DNA from: an uncultured Candidatus Saccharibacteria bacterium | GTDB lineage: Bacteria > Patescibacteriota > Saccharimonadia > Saccharimonadales > Saccharimonadaceae | Assembly: GCA_937924995.1 (NCBI GenBank) | Contig: CALEXY010000016.1 | Location: forward strand, 1-32,845 | DNA: 32,845 nt | Direction: 5' to 3' | In this document: piece after piece, positions 7,340 to 15,255 of the stretch | Position numbering within the stretch: position 1 is the stretch's first letter | Layout: the number at the start of each line of letters is the position of its first letter | Notes under the pieces: model-generated | The model's database searches: none | What the model saw: the letters and a program-made list of their open reading frames with translations, nothing else | Told to the model about the DNA's origin: nothing | Made by a program: the position numbers and the translations under genes

Positions 7340-7442
7340 GTGAGATATTCTTGGAACTGGAATTAGATTACTGTGTGAGATATTCTTGAAGTTTGGCTCT
7401 GGCAGGGGATTTATTCGGTGAGATATTCTTGGAGCTTGGCTT
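7340..7442 (-). repeat. Three degenerate direct repeats copied from the LCP gene tail
   Basis: Copies starting (plus strand) at 7340, 7375 and 7418 share GTGAGATATTCTTG. The right-hand copy encodes the last residues of the LCP protein (AKLQEYLTE then stop). The middle copy, outside the gene, would read RAKLQEYLTQ then stop in its own frame; the left copy is shorter and ends at the VanZ-like promoter. The offsets of 35 and 43 nt are unequal, so this is not a regular array. It looks like local duplication of the gene end followed by decay. Confidence 0.75.
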
Positions 7443-8883
7443 TGGCCTTATCGACGGTGTCTTGATATGGATGCCAAACAAAGTGTTTTGGCTCCGGATA
7501 AGTGTAGGTCGAAGTAATGTCGGCCTTACCATCAACATCGATAGATTCGATTTGCCAATTGGAAAAATTGCTGAGCTGTTTTTGGACAAGATATTTCAGG
7601 TCGTCGGGAGTGAAGTTGGTTTGAATATTTTTGGCGATAGAATTGAAAATTTGATCTAACTTGGTGAGATTGGTTTTATCTTGCTGAAGTTTTTGAAGTA
7701 GAGCGGTGATAATTTTTTCTTGATTACGACCACGCTCGCGATCTCCACCAGCCCAACTAATCGAGACGCGCTCCCTGGCAAAATCCAAGGCTTCATCACC
7801 ATTGAGGTGATAATTCCCTGGTTCGTAGTGACGGTGGCCATGATAAGTGTTCACGACGTAAGGTATATGGATATCGACACCGCCGAGTTGATCGATGATG
7901 GTGGAAGTGGCATCGAAATTGATACGGGCATAGTAATTGAATTTAATACCATAGAAATTTTCTAGAGTATGGATGGATTCATTAACGCCATAAAGGCCAG
8001 CGTGGGTGAGCTTGTCGAGTTTGCCATTCATGGCGAGGGGGACATAAAAATCGCGCGGAGTATTTAGGAGGAGTATTTTGTGCTTGGCGGGATTTACTAC
8101 CATGATGAGGTTAACGTCGGAGCGGGCGGCAAAAGGTAGGGTGTGGTCACGATTGTCGATGCCACTGAGATAAATAGTAAATGGAGAGTCGAGTGAGGCG
8201 TGAGTGGTGGTTTCGACGTGCTTGGGATTGACTTTAATTTCGACATCGGCAAGAATTTGGAGTTGGTTGTAGGTGGATTCGTTATTATCTTTCAAAGCGT
8301 CGAGGTAGGTGTGACCAAGAAAAATAGTTTGGAGCTGGTCATTGGTAGTTTTAGGATTAGTGAGCGCGGTAGTGAGGGCGAGGAGGTTGTCGTAGGTCTT
8401 GAGATTAGTTTCTTCGAGAGAGGTTTTGAGGAGGTCTGGGCGGTCACCCTTAGCGGATGTGAGATACTGTTTGACGGTTTCGAAATATGGGTCACTGGTG
8501 AGGAGACCGAGCGGAGCAATGGTTCTAGTGTCATTTTTTGTGAGATCAGAATCTTTGAGAGCTACGAGGCTGTATTTTTCAAAATAGGTTTCGTTGGGGC
8601 TGATTTTGGAGAAATAGTCGTTGTATTTGAAGAGGAGGAAGGTAAGGATGAAATTAATGAAAAAAATAATACTTAAGATGATAACTGCGAATTTGTGGCG
8701 GTGACTAAAAAAGATTAGAGTGGTAATAATTAAAAAGGTTATGAAAGCAAGAAGACTGAAGAAGTGCGTTGGTAGAATTTTTGTTTGATATAAAAAATAA
8801 AAGACTGTACAGGTGGATAAAAATGCAAGAATCTGAAAAATCAGACGGATGGGGTGGAATTTAGCGCTAGTGATACCTGTCAT
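7411..8883 (-). CDS. LytR-CpsA-Psr (LCP) family glycopolymer transferase
   Basis: A 490-residue membrane enzyme. LCP proteins move lipid-linked capsule or teichoic-acid-like polymers onto peptidoglycan outside the cell. Three N-terminal helices (about 13-33, 40-60, 66-86) are followed by a Cps2A-type accessory domain (about 100-230) and the LCP catalytic domain (235-435). Conserved charged residues lie in SGIDNR (241-246), RSD (254-256), NTPRDFYV (274-281) and GGDRERGRNQ (379-388), which bind the polyprenyl pyrophosphate head group in the family. No Shine-Dalgarno is present; TATAAT lies 7 nt before the ATG. This is the expected attachment enzyme for the capsule made by the 12587-19732 operon. 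The last residues KAKLQEYLTE occur again as a repeat behind the gene. Confidence 0.95.
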   Translation of the reverse strand: MTGITSAKFHPIRLIFQILAFLSTCTVFYFLYQTKILPTHFFSLLAFITFLIITTLIFFSHRHKFAVIILSIIFFINFILTFLLFKYNDYFSKISPNETYFEKYSLVALKDSDLTKNDTRTIAPLGLLTSDPYFETVKQYLTSAKGDRPDLLKTSLEETNLKTYDNLLALTTALTNPKTTNDQLQTIFLGHTYLDALKDNNESTYNQLQILADVEIKVNPKHVETTTHASLDSPFTIYLSGIDNRDHTLPFAARSDVNLIMVVNPAKHKILLLNTPRDFYVPLAMNGKLDKLTHAGLYGVNESIHTLENFYGIKFNYYARINFDATSTIIDQLGGVDIHIPYVVNTYHGHRHYEPGNYHLNGDEALDFARERVSISWAGGDRERGRNQEKIITALLQKLQQDKTNLTKLDQIFNSIAKNIQTNFTPDDLKYLVQKQLSNFSNWQIESIDVDGKADITSTYTYPEPKHFVWHPYQDTVDKAKAKLQEYLTE

Positions 8884-8890
8884 AAGTTAT

Positions 8891-8896
8891 ATTATA
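8891..8896 (-). promoter_or_regulatory. -10 box of the LCP gene
   Basis: TATAAT on the minus strand, 7 nt before the ATG at 8883. No convincing -35 is found at 16-18 nt (AGCGTG at best). With no ribosome-binding site in between, the expected transcript begins at the ATG. Confidence 0.5.
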
Positions 8897-8947
8897 CTAC
8901 TCCGTATTGATGACACGCTATTAATTATTGAACGGCTGACACTTTTG

Positions 8948-8976
8948 TTGTGACTTGTTTTAAATTGTAATATATT
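8948..8976 (+). promoter_or_regulatory. Candidate promoter of the 245-aa unknown gene
   Basis: TTGTGA (8948-8953), 17-nt spacer, TATATT (8971-8976), 6 nt before the ATG. An overlapping alternative is TTGTTG (8945-8950) with TAATAT (8968-8973), also 17 nt apart. Either predicts little or no leader. Confidence 0.45.
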
Positions 8977-8982
8977 AATATT

Positions 8983-9720
8983 ATGTTGACACGTGTTGAT
9001 TTTTTACATGATATTAATAAAAATTTACTTATAGACCCTTCAGAGGTTTATGGTGAAATAATTTCAACAATAAACTTTAATAAAGATAATAAAGATAATA
9101 AAGATAATAGAAATAGTAGCGGTCTCAAGGATATAAAAAATGTTGCTTATTTTGCTTGGCTTAATCAGTTATTATTTTTTCTTTCCATAATAGATAATAT
9201 TGATAACTATAAAAAGTTTAATGAATCTGATTGCCTATTGTTCTTTTATGTATTTTTTAATTTTAATGACTGTTTAAAACAGATAGCTAAATTAAAAAAT
9301 ATTGACCTAGAAGATTCAAGATCTGCATTTTTTAAAAAGTCTTTTGAAAGGTTTAAAAATATACTAGATGATATTCCTAATAAAAAAAATATAAATTGCG
9401 AGGAACCAAAACAGGGATTATATTTAAAGGATAAAAATAAATTTTTAAATTTTGTTAGGGCTGTTTCCGTTGCACATGTCGCAAATACTGATTCTGGTGG
9501 AGGCTTTATTGAGTTAAATAGTCCATATATTTGTTTTGTATTAAATTCAATCAATTCTTTACCAATAGCCTCAGTCGGCTCTAAAGTTGAAGAGGCTTTT
9601 TATATTAGTGTTTTAATTGTTGGTGAGAATGATAATAATATTCCGATTATTTTCCCAATCTATATTAATGAAATTAAGGAATATGTTAAATATTTTTATA
9701 ATAAAATTTTCAACTATTAA
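8983..9720 (+). CDS. Unknown 245-residue protein beside the Gabija-like genes
   Basis: I do not recognise this protein. It is predicted soluble and mainly alpha-helical, Asn/Lys/Phe-rich, and encoded by very AT-rich DNA like the two defence genes next to it. A short repeat (NKDNKDNKDN, residues 33-42, from three AAAGATAAT units at the DNA level) looks like slippage. The segment FVRAVSVAHVANTDSGGGF (about 157-175) has the character of an active or binding site; an R-x5-H arrangement is reminiscent of HEPN-like folds, but that is speculation. It has no Shine-Dalgarno and a promoter close to the ATG. It converges on the helicase gene with a 49-nt gap, diverges from the LCP gene, and may be a cargo or accessory gene of the same transferred module. 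Confidence 0.7.
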   Translation: MLTRVDFLHDINKNLLIDPSEVYGEIISTINFNKDNKDNKDNRNSSGLKDIKNVAYFAWLNQLLFFLSIIDNIDNYKKFNESDCLLFFYVFFNFNDCLKQIAKLKNIDLEDSRSAFFKKSFERFKNILDDIPNKKNINCEEPKQGLYLKDKNKFLNFVRAVSVAHVANTDSGGGFIELNSPYICFVLNSINSLPIASVGSKVEEAFYISVLIVGENDNNIPIIFPIYINEIKEYVKYFYNKIFNY

Positions 9721-9769
9721 TTTAATTGAATACTAAAATATCTTCTAGGTTTATAAAAATACTAAATAA

Positions 9770-10882
9770 TTATTGATAATTGTTTTTATGTTTCTTAAAT
9801 ATGGATTCCTTTAATATGTATACATCTCCGGAGCTTCTTGTTAATGCTACATAAAGACTGTTAATGATTAGTGGGGTTGATTTAATTTTATTAATATTGA
9901 AATCACTATGATCGATTGTTTCAAATTTGGAAGTTAAAATTACACATATTGATTGGTATGTACCGCCTTTAGAATATGCCCAATTTATTGATCTGAAAGT
10001 ATATTTAGCTGAATCTCTATAAACGAGCTTTATGATTCTATCATCATTCAATATGGACCCAACCTCACTTTCATTTACGAAGATTACACGGCCAGTATTG
10101 ATTTCTTGCGATAGGATAGGTATGTTTAGTTTATCATTAACGAATTTGCATACGTCATGACAACATCTTCGTGATGCAGATAAACTTTTTTCGTCAATTA
10201 TCATGTTGTTGGTTGTTAAATAACGAATAAAATCTTTTTTTGTCTTGTAATTTTCGTATATTGTTTTCTTACCGTTATTATTTTGTTTTTGTTCACTACT
10301 TTTAACAGAATGCTGGTAGTAATCTCCAACAAATATACATGTCTTGAATTGTTCATATAGTTTCATAATTAATTCAAAATCATAACCGACAAAGTCTTGA
10401 AATTCATCGATGTAAATTGCGTCAACTAGCTCGTTTATATTTTTTATAACCGTCGTTAGAAAAGGTGTTTTTTTATCCGATTCAATAATTAATTCTGAAA
10501 TTTTGACGCAATAGTATCCAAATTTTGATTTATAATGCCCTATTTTGTCTTTTTTAACATATAAAGGGTTATGTCTATTATTCTCCCACTGTTTTGGTGG
10601 AGCTTTGACAGTAATCATGTCACATAATTCCGTGTGCGAATAGGCGCCGACTATAAGAGGTTCATACGCTTTAAGTAAATAGCGATATTTAAAACTGTCA
10701 AATGTCATAATTTTTATTTTTGAATCATCATATTTACCTTGCTTAGTTAATTCATTAACTATATTTGAAACATTTTCATTTGTGTATGTTAGGATTAGGC
10801 TTCTATAATTTTTCTGTAACATACTGCAAATAGAGTATGTTTTTCCTGCACCAGCTACAGCAAGTATTATTTTGTTATCCAC
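9770..10882 (-). CDS. Compact UvrD/Rep-like helicase, GajB-like
   Basis: A 370-residue superfamily 1 helicase, shorter than the roughly 490 residues of characterised GajB. Core motifs seen: motif I AVAGAGKT (8-15), Ia LTYTNEN (31-37), II IDEFQD (158-163), III GDYYQ (186-190), IV-type SASRRC (235-240), V-type SKGGTYQSICVI (304-315), VI LYVALTRSSGDVYIL (343-357). The set is therefore complete and the shortness comes from trimmed accessory subdomains and no extra N-terminus. It starts at a GTG inside the last codons of the nuclease gene (16-nt overlap), so the two are translationally coupled. In Gabija, GajB assists the GajA nuclease against phage DNA; that role is inferred from pairing. Confidence 0.85.
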   Translation of the reverse strand: MDNKIILAVAGAGKTYSICSMLQKNYRSLILTYTNENVSNIVNELTKQGKYDDSKIKIMTFDSFKYRYLLKAYEPLIVGAYSHTELCDMITVKAPPKQWENNRHNPLYVKKDKIGHYKSKFGYYCVKISELIIESDKKTPFLTTVIKNINELVDAIYIDEFQDFVGYDFELIMKLYEQFKTCIFVGDYYQHSVKSSEQKQNNNGKKTIYENYKTKKDFIRYLTTNNMIIDEKSLSASRRCCHDVCKFVNDKLNIPILSQEINTGRVIFVNESEVGSILNDDRIIKLVYRDSAKYTFRSINWAYSKGGTYQSICVILTSKFETIDHSDFNINKIKSTPLIINSLYVALTRSSGDVYILKESIFKKHKNNYQ

Positions 10883-12489
10883 TTAATTGCCTCTTTTACG
10901 TAATCTGGTATGGTGATTTGTTTGGCAGATGATTCTATGTCGTCTGCTATCTTATATGCGCATTCAACTTTATTGTTTAACATATAACCCAGAATAGGAT
11001 CATTTAAATCTTGGTTTTTATATAAATATTTACAGCCAGCCCTTAATTGGAAAAGTTTTTCGAGGTACTCTCTATTTTCTTTAAGTAGGCATACCTCCCA
11101 TGTCCAATTATTTACGTTTTTATCGGTGAAATATTGTGTATTATCAGATTTTTTATTATTTTCTTTTAATTCTTGAATTTTTGTATCGTTACTATCATTG
11201 TCGGTAATAACTGCTATGGTTTTACCCGTAGCTTTAGAAATATTAACATAATGCTCGTAAGATATGCCATTACATGAGATTATTGCTATATTTTTTTGAT
11301 ATATATCTTCTCCAGTAAGTTGTCTGTAAAAATATGGTATCAATATTGATTCCGTAGTCCCTTCTACTAAGATTACTTTATTGGCTAAAATTAATTGCAA
11401 TAATGAATTATTGGGTATTTTTTTGAAAAATTTTGCTGTTTCCGAACTTAGGTTTTCAAGTTTTAATGCTTTAGATTCATTGAGCCAAATTACATTTTTT
11501 AAATCTAGATGACTAGAAATCATGCTACTATGTGTTGAAATGATTAATTGTACATCTTTGTTGGTATTTGAAAGTTCATTAATTATTTTTCTTAGATTTA
11601 TGAAGCTTAAATGATTTTCTGGCTCTTCAATTTGGATAATATCAAAAATTTTACTTTCATCGAGTGTCAATTCGATTTTTATTCTGCTTTCATTTCCACT
11701 TCCCTGATTATCCAAAGACACGTTGTTATCGTAGATATTGATTATAGATTCAAGTATGGTTTTTTTCGAGTCTATATCAAATCGCCTATTCGCACTAATC
11801 TCTTCAAATACTTCCTTAGAAATTTCAGATATTTTTGTTCTGACTTCATTTTTAACTATTTTTTTCTGATCTGATGTATAAACATTATCAAATAATTGTT
11901 TACTATAGCTATTAAATGCTGTTTTTGGATTTTTATCGGTATCAATGTTTATGATTTTAATGGGCTTCAATTTTTTATTATACGATAATCCATTATATTT
12001 ATTCCAAATTAATTCATAATATTCGTATGGAACTTCGATTTCTTTAGTTTGCGAAGAATCCGAAAGGGTCTTATTTAATTCTGCTTGATATTGGACCTTG
12101 AAGTCGTCTTTTATTTTACATTCAAATCTTATTCCGGTTAATGGGTCATTTTTATTTTTTAAATTATGATGGATTGTGCCTGAATAATCGATAGCGTTTA
12201 TATTTGTTTTGTCTAAATTTAAATCTAATTCTATGATAATTTCTGGTAAATTTTCTAGAGATGGATTCTCCTTAAACTTATTTACGTTTTCTTTATTAAA
12301 TAAGTCTACAATCATCGATTTATCGTTGAATTGATACCATTGATTAATCACGATATTTATTGCTTCTAGTATAGTGCTTTTACCAGAAGCATTATCACCA
12401 ACAAGAATATTTGTATTTTTATTGAATGACACTGTTAGTTTTTTAAATTTTTTAAAACCATCAATTCTTATTTCTTCTATGTAGTTCAT
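10867..12489 (-). CDS. OLD-family ATPase with TOPRIM nuclease domain, GajA-like
   Basis: A 540-residue DNA nuclease with an SMC/ABC-type ATPase and a C-terminal TOPRIM domain. Walker A GDNASGKST (31-39); signature-like NQGSGNESR (261-269); Walker B IIQIEEPE (284-291); H-loop ISTH (317-320); TOPRIM acidic VEGTTE (375-380) and DND (430-432). Paired with a UvrD-like helicase, this is the composition of the Gabija anti-phage system and of class 2 OLD operons. No Shine-Dalgarno is visible before the ATG. A weak promoter candidate is TTATGA (12548-12553) and TATGAT (12525-12530) with 17 nt between, directly after the capsule operon terminator. The AT-rich composition suggests horizontal acquisition. 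Confidence 0.9.
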   Translation of the reverse strand: MNYIEEIRIDGFKKFKKLTVSFNKNTNILVGDNASGKSTILEAINIVINQWYQFNDKSMIVDLFNKENVNKFKENPSLENLPEIIIELDLNLDKTNINAIDYSGTIHHNLKNKNDPLTGIRFECKIKDDFKVQYQAELNKTLSDSSQTKEIEVPYEYYELIWNKYNGLSYNKKLKPIKIINIDTDKNPKTAFNSYSKQLFDNVYTSDQKKIVKNEVRTKISEISKEVFEEISANRRFDIDSKKTILESIINIYDNNVSLDNQGSGNESRIKIELTLDESKIFDIIQIEEPENHLSFINLRKIINELSNTNKDVQLIISTHSSMISSHLDLKNVIWLNESKALKLENLSSETAKFFKKIPNNSLLQLILANKVILVEGTTESILIPYFYRQLTGEDIYQKNIAIISCNGISYEHYVNISKATGKTIAVITDNDSNDTKIQELKENNKKSDNTQYFTDKNVNNWTWEVCLLKENREYLEKLFQLRAGCKYLYKNQDLNDPILGYMLNNKVECAYKIADDIESSAKQITIPDYVKEAIKWITK

Positions 12490-12552
12490 GTTGTTTTTTT
12501 GTAGTTTTTAGTTATCGTTTCGCTATCATATTGTTATTCTAAATTCATCATA

Positions 12553-12583
12553 AAGAAACACTCCAATTAATGGAGTGTTTCTT
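12553..12583 (-). terminator. Intrinsic terminator of the capsule operon
   Basis: A 12-bp perfect stem (AAGAAACACTCC / GGAGTGTTTCTT) with a 7-nt loop, 3 nt after the neuB stop. The A/T parts of the stem supply U-rich 3' ends on both strands. It separates neuB from the Gabija-like genes that follow on the same strand. Confidence 0.85.
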
Positions 12584-12586
12584 ATA

Positions 12587-13630
12587 TTAAACCATATCCC
12601 AAGTGAGAATTGTGTCTTCTTCGAGATCTTGTTTGACTGCTCTACCGAGGACGATGTCAGTGTATTTTGGAGAAATACCAGTCCCTGGACGTTTTGGCAT
12701 GATATCTTTCTCTGTGATTTTTTCACCGACCTTCATGCTGCGCGTTAATACTAACGACCTGCGTGCTTCGCGACGTGGGACAAGCTCACAATCAAGAACG
12801 GTTTTTTCTGGATTTCCTAGAACGGTATCAATCATATCAAAGTTTGCACGTGCTTTTTTGAAATCTTCTGGGTCACCTGAGTGGTAATGATCATTACCGG
12901 TAAGTGTTTTATCGAGAGTGAAGTGTTTTTCGATAATTTCAGATCCGAGAATATATGCAGTTGCTAAAGTCATCATGGTTGGATCTGGGGCTACGTGGTC
13001 ACTAAAACCCACCTTAACATCTGGGAACACCTTCTTGAGGGTTTCAATGATTTTAAGGTTAGCGTTTTTTGGGTCTGTTGGGTAGGAGAGTACGCAGTGT
13101 AGAATGCTAATATTATTATTGCCAACCTCTTTCATCGCACGGATTGCTTCGTCAACTTCTGATAAGTAGGCGGCTCCTACCGATACGACCATAGGTTTTC
13201 CTTTTGCAGCGATATGTTTGATGAAAGGAATATTAGATAGATCAGAAGAAGAAATTTTGTAAAAATCTACCATGTCATATAAATAATCTGCAGATGCATA
13301 GTCAAATGGAGTAGAGGTAAAATCCATACCTTTGCTATGGGTGTAGTCACACAGTTCTTTATATTCTGCCTCTCCAAAGCCGTCAAACTTCTGGAAGAGC
13401 TCATATTGTGTCTTAGTTGCTTCTTTAGTTGTGTCCCAATATGCTGGAGAGTTTTTTGAGACGATGGTGTTTGCCTTGTAAGATTGAAATTTGGCGCAAT
13501 CAATACCAGCTTCTGCGGCTTTATCAATGTATAACTTAGCGGCTTCTAGTGGTGAGATATTTAGTTGTTTTGCTGTGTCATAGAAGTTAACTCCCATCTC
13601 AGCGATCAAATATAGTTTATTTTTTTTCAT
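12587..13630 (-). CDS. neuB: N-acetylneuraminate/nonulosonate synthase, NeuB family
   Basis: A 347-residue enzyme that condenses a 2-acetamido hexose (ManNAc or a 6-deoxy diacetamido analogue) with phosphoenolpyruvate to form a nine-carbon sialic-acid-like sugar. The TIM-barrel part shows IAEMGVN near the N-terminus, CAKFQSYKA, FTSTPFDYASADYL and YKISSSDL, and a C-terminal SAF (antifreeze-like) domain covers about the last 60 residues. The start at 13630 is preferred because GAGGA lies just upstream; a longer in-frame start at 13642 has none. It is the last gene of the operon, 16 nt after the synthetase fusion. Neu5Ac, legionaminic and pseudaminic synthases cannot be told apart with certainty by eye; the sequence looks closer to NeuB/LegI than PseI. 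Confidence 0.93.
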   Translation of the reverse strand: MKKNKLYLIAEMGVNFYDTAKQLNISPLEAAKLYIDKAAEAGIDCAKFQSYKANTIVSKNSPAYWDTTKEATKTQYELFQKFDGFGEAEYKELCDYTHSKGMDFTSTPFDYASADYLYDMVDFYKISSSDLSNIPFIKHIAAKGKPMVVSVGAAYLSEVDEAIRAMKEVGNNNISILHCVLSYPTDPKNANLKIIETLKKVFPDVKVGFSDHVAPDPTMMTLATAYILGSEIIEKHFTLDKTLTGNDHYHSGDPEDFKKARANFDMIDTVLGNPEKTVLDCELVPRREARRSLVLTRSMKVGEKITEKDIMPKRPGTGISPKYTDIVLGRAVKQDLEEDTILTWDMV

Positions 13631-13646
13631 AATTCCTCGCATTATT

Positions 13647-15251
13647 TTATAGATTATTAATTAAACTCATTACTCTTTTTCTACCATTTTTTAGGTCATG
13701 AGTCAATAATATATTTTGTTGTGCTTGACGCTTTTCTTGTTCCATGTTGATATACATATCCAAATTAGCTTCGATTACTGCGTCGCTTGGATTAAGGCCT
13801 ATATAATTAAAACCATTCTCATCACATACGAAACCATGTTTTTCTTCACGCTCGTTTTGAGCCATAGCAATCGATGGAACTCCTAGCATAGATAATTCAT
13901 ATCCAGTACGACCTCTAGAGGTGATCGCAATGTCAGCTTGTGACATCAATACTGGCATATTTTGAATATCATGTAGGACGGTAATGTTCTTATGTGAATT
14001 ATATGCTAGTAACTTATCAATATTATGTTTTGCGCGGCCTAATACTACAGTAAAGTTTAAATTATCGTATTTTTCTTTACTGATAATTTCAAGTACGCGA
14101 TCCGTGTAGTTTTGTGGGTCGGCTCCACCAAATGCTACAAAAATATTTTTCACAGTTGGGTTGATCTGAATTGGTGTAGATGAGAGAAATAGCTTACCTG
14201 GAATATAATATTTCTCTCCAGCTCTTACGTTTGGAGTAGTATTTTTTTGATAAAGCGCATTAAATACTAAGTCTGCTGCAGATGCACCCTCTCCGTCGTC
14301 TTCGAAATTTACAATTTTTGAAGTTTTTGGAAGAACACTCTTGAGTCCGATTATGTAATCTATGGACGTTGTAAGGATATCATTAATAAAGAGAGTGTAT
14401 TTCTCTTTTTTGCACCTTTGGAATAAATCTGCAATTCCATCTACTGGAATAAGTGTATGTGTAGTTTGCCCGAAGATTTTAGGGCTAGTTTGATTTTTAT
14501 CAAAATAGATATCTGGTTTACAATTAAATTCATCGGCAATTTCTAATGCACGATAGATGTGCCCCACACCGCGTTTATTGTTGCCATTGACATAGATTGC
14601 AATTTTTTTGTTTTCAAGAATCTTAGAAACTACAATCATATCGGAAAAATTATCAATATCAATAGATTCCGATTCTGACACTTCAAAAACGTCAACTTTT
14701 TTACCAATTCGAGTTTTTTCGGTTACTATATTGAACTTGGAAATCACAAATGCGCCGGTTTCCATATAATTGGCTGGGAGATATTGGCGGTTTAAACGTT
14801 CGGTGTAGTTAGGTAGCTTTTTGCCATCATCTTCTCTCCAAGATAAATGAGGGCGATTTATGGCAGATATTACGGTATCCAGCTTGTTTTTAATGGTGTA
14901 TTCGATAGCCTTATTTAGAGTTCCCACCTGTAAAGTTGGAGAGGTTGGTTGCATGGTAATTATGTAATCCCATTTGGTTTTCTTTGGGATAGCATCGTAA
15001 ATTACAGAGTCCAGAGTAATGTCGTCTCCGCATAGTTCTGGTTTTCTCTCTATGGAATCGACCCCCATTTGGGCTGCTATGACACGCACAATATCACTAT
15101 CTGTTGTCACTACAATATCTGTAATGTACTTAGAATTTTTTGCGTTTTCGATAGAATAACTAATTAAAGGTTTATTATTGAGAATGCGGATATTTTTGTT
15201 AGGGATGCCTTTTGACCCCGCTCTTGCTGGAATTACTGCTAGTATTTTCAT
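13647..15251 (-). CDS. CMP-nonulosonate cytidylyltransferase fused to a PseG-like UDP-sugar hydrolase domain
   Basis: A 534-residue bifunctional protein. Residues 1-215 are a NeuA/PseF-type cytidylyltransferase: IPARAGSKGIPNKN (7-20), TDSD (50-53), QPTSP (101-105), and the late ESESIDID (193-200). Residues about 216-534 resemble PseG, a GT-B-like hydrolase that frees a deoxy-diacetamido sugar from UDP in pseudaminic acid synthesis; the catalytic histidine is H231 in GVGH, and SRGRTGYELSMLGVPSI forms the nucleotide-binding C-lobe. One chain would thus act before and after NeuB. AAGGAG precedes the ATG. It lies 4 nt after wzx. If the hydrolase is active, the product is more likely a di-N-acetylated sugar than Neu5Ac itself. 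Confidence 0.9.
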   Translation of the reverse strand: MKILAVIPARAGSKGIPNKNIRILNNKPLISYSIENAKNSKYITDIVVTTDSDIVRVIAAQMGVDSIERKPELCGDDITLDSVIYDAIPKKTKWDYIITMQPTSPTLQVGTLNKAIEYTIKNKLDTVISAINRPHLSWREDDGKKLPNYTERLNRQYLPANYMETGAFVISKFNIVTEKTRIGKKVDVFEVSESESIDIDNFSDMIVVSKILENKKIAIYVNGNNKRGVGHIYRALEIADEFNCKPDIYFDKNQTSPKIFGQTTHTLIPVDGIADLFQRCKKEKYTLFINDILTTSIDYIIGLKSVLPKTSKIVNFEDDGEGASAADLVFNALYQKNTTPNVRAGEKYYIPGKLFLSSTPIQINPTVKNIFVAFGGADPQNYTDRVLEIISKEKYDNLNFTVVLGRAKHNIDKLLAYNSHKNITVLHDIQNMPVLMSQADIAITSRGRTGYELSMLGVPSIAMAQNEREEKHGFVCDENGFNYIGLNPSDAVIEANLDMYINMEQEKRQAQQNILLTHDLKNGRKRVMSLINNL

Positions 15252-15255
15252 TTTA

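Noticed and set aside
7340..7442. Short repeats considered as a CRISPR array
   Set aside because: Only three unequal copies, offsets of 35 and 43 nt, one copy inside a coding sequence, no leader and no cas genes.
9085..9110. AAAGATAAT tandem units as a phase-variation tract
   Set aside because: The unit is 9 nt, so copy changes keep the frame and would only add or remove Asn-Lys-Asp; no on/off switching is expected.
12490..12586. Read-through from the capsule operon as the sole source of Gabija-like expression
   Set aside because: A 12-bp terminator stem ends the operon 64 nt before the nuclease ATG, and a weak but spaced promoter candidate lies between them.
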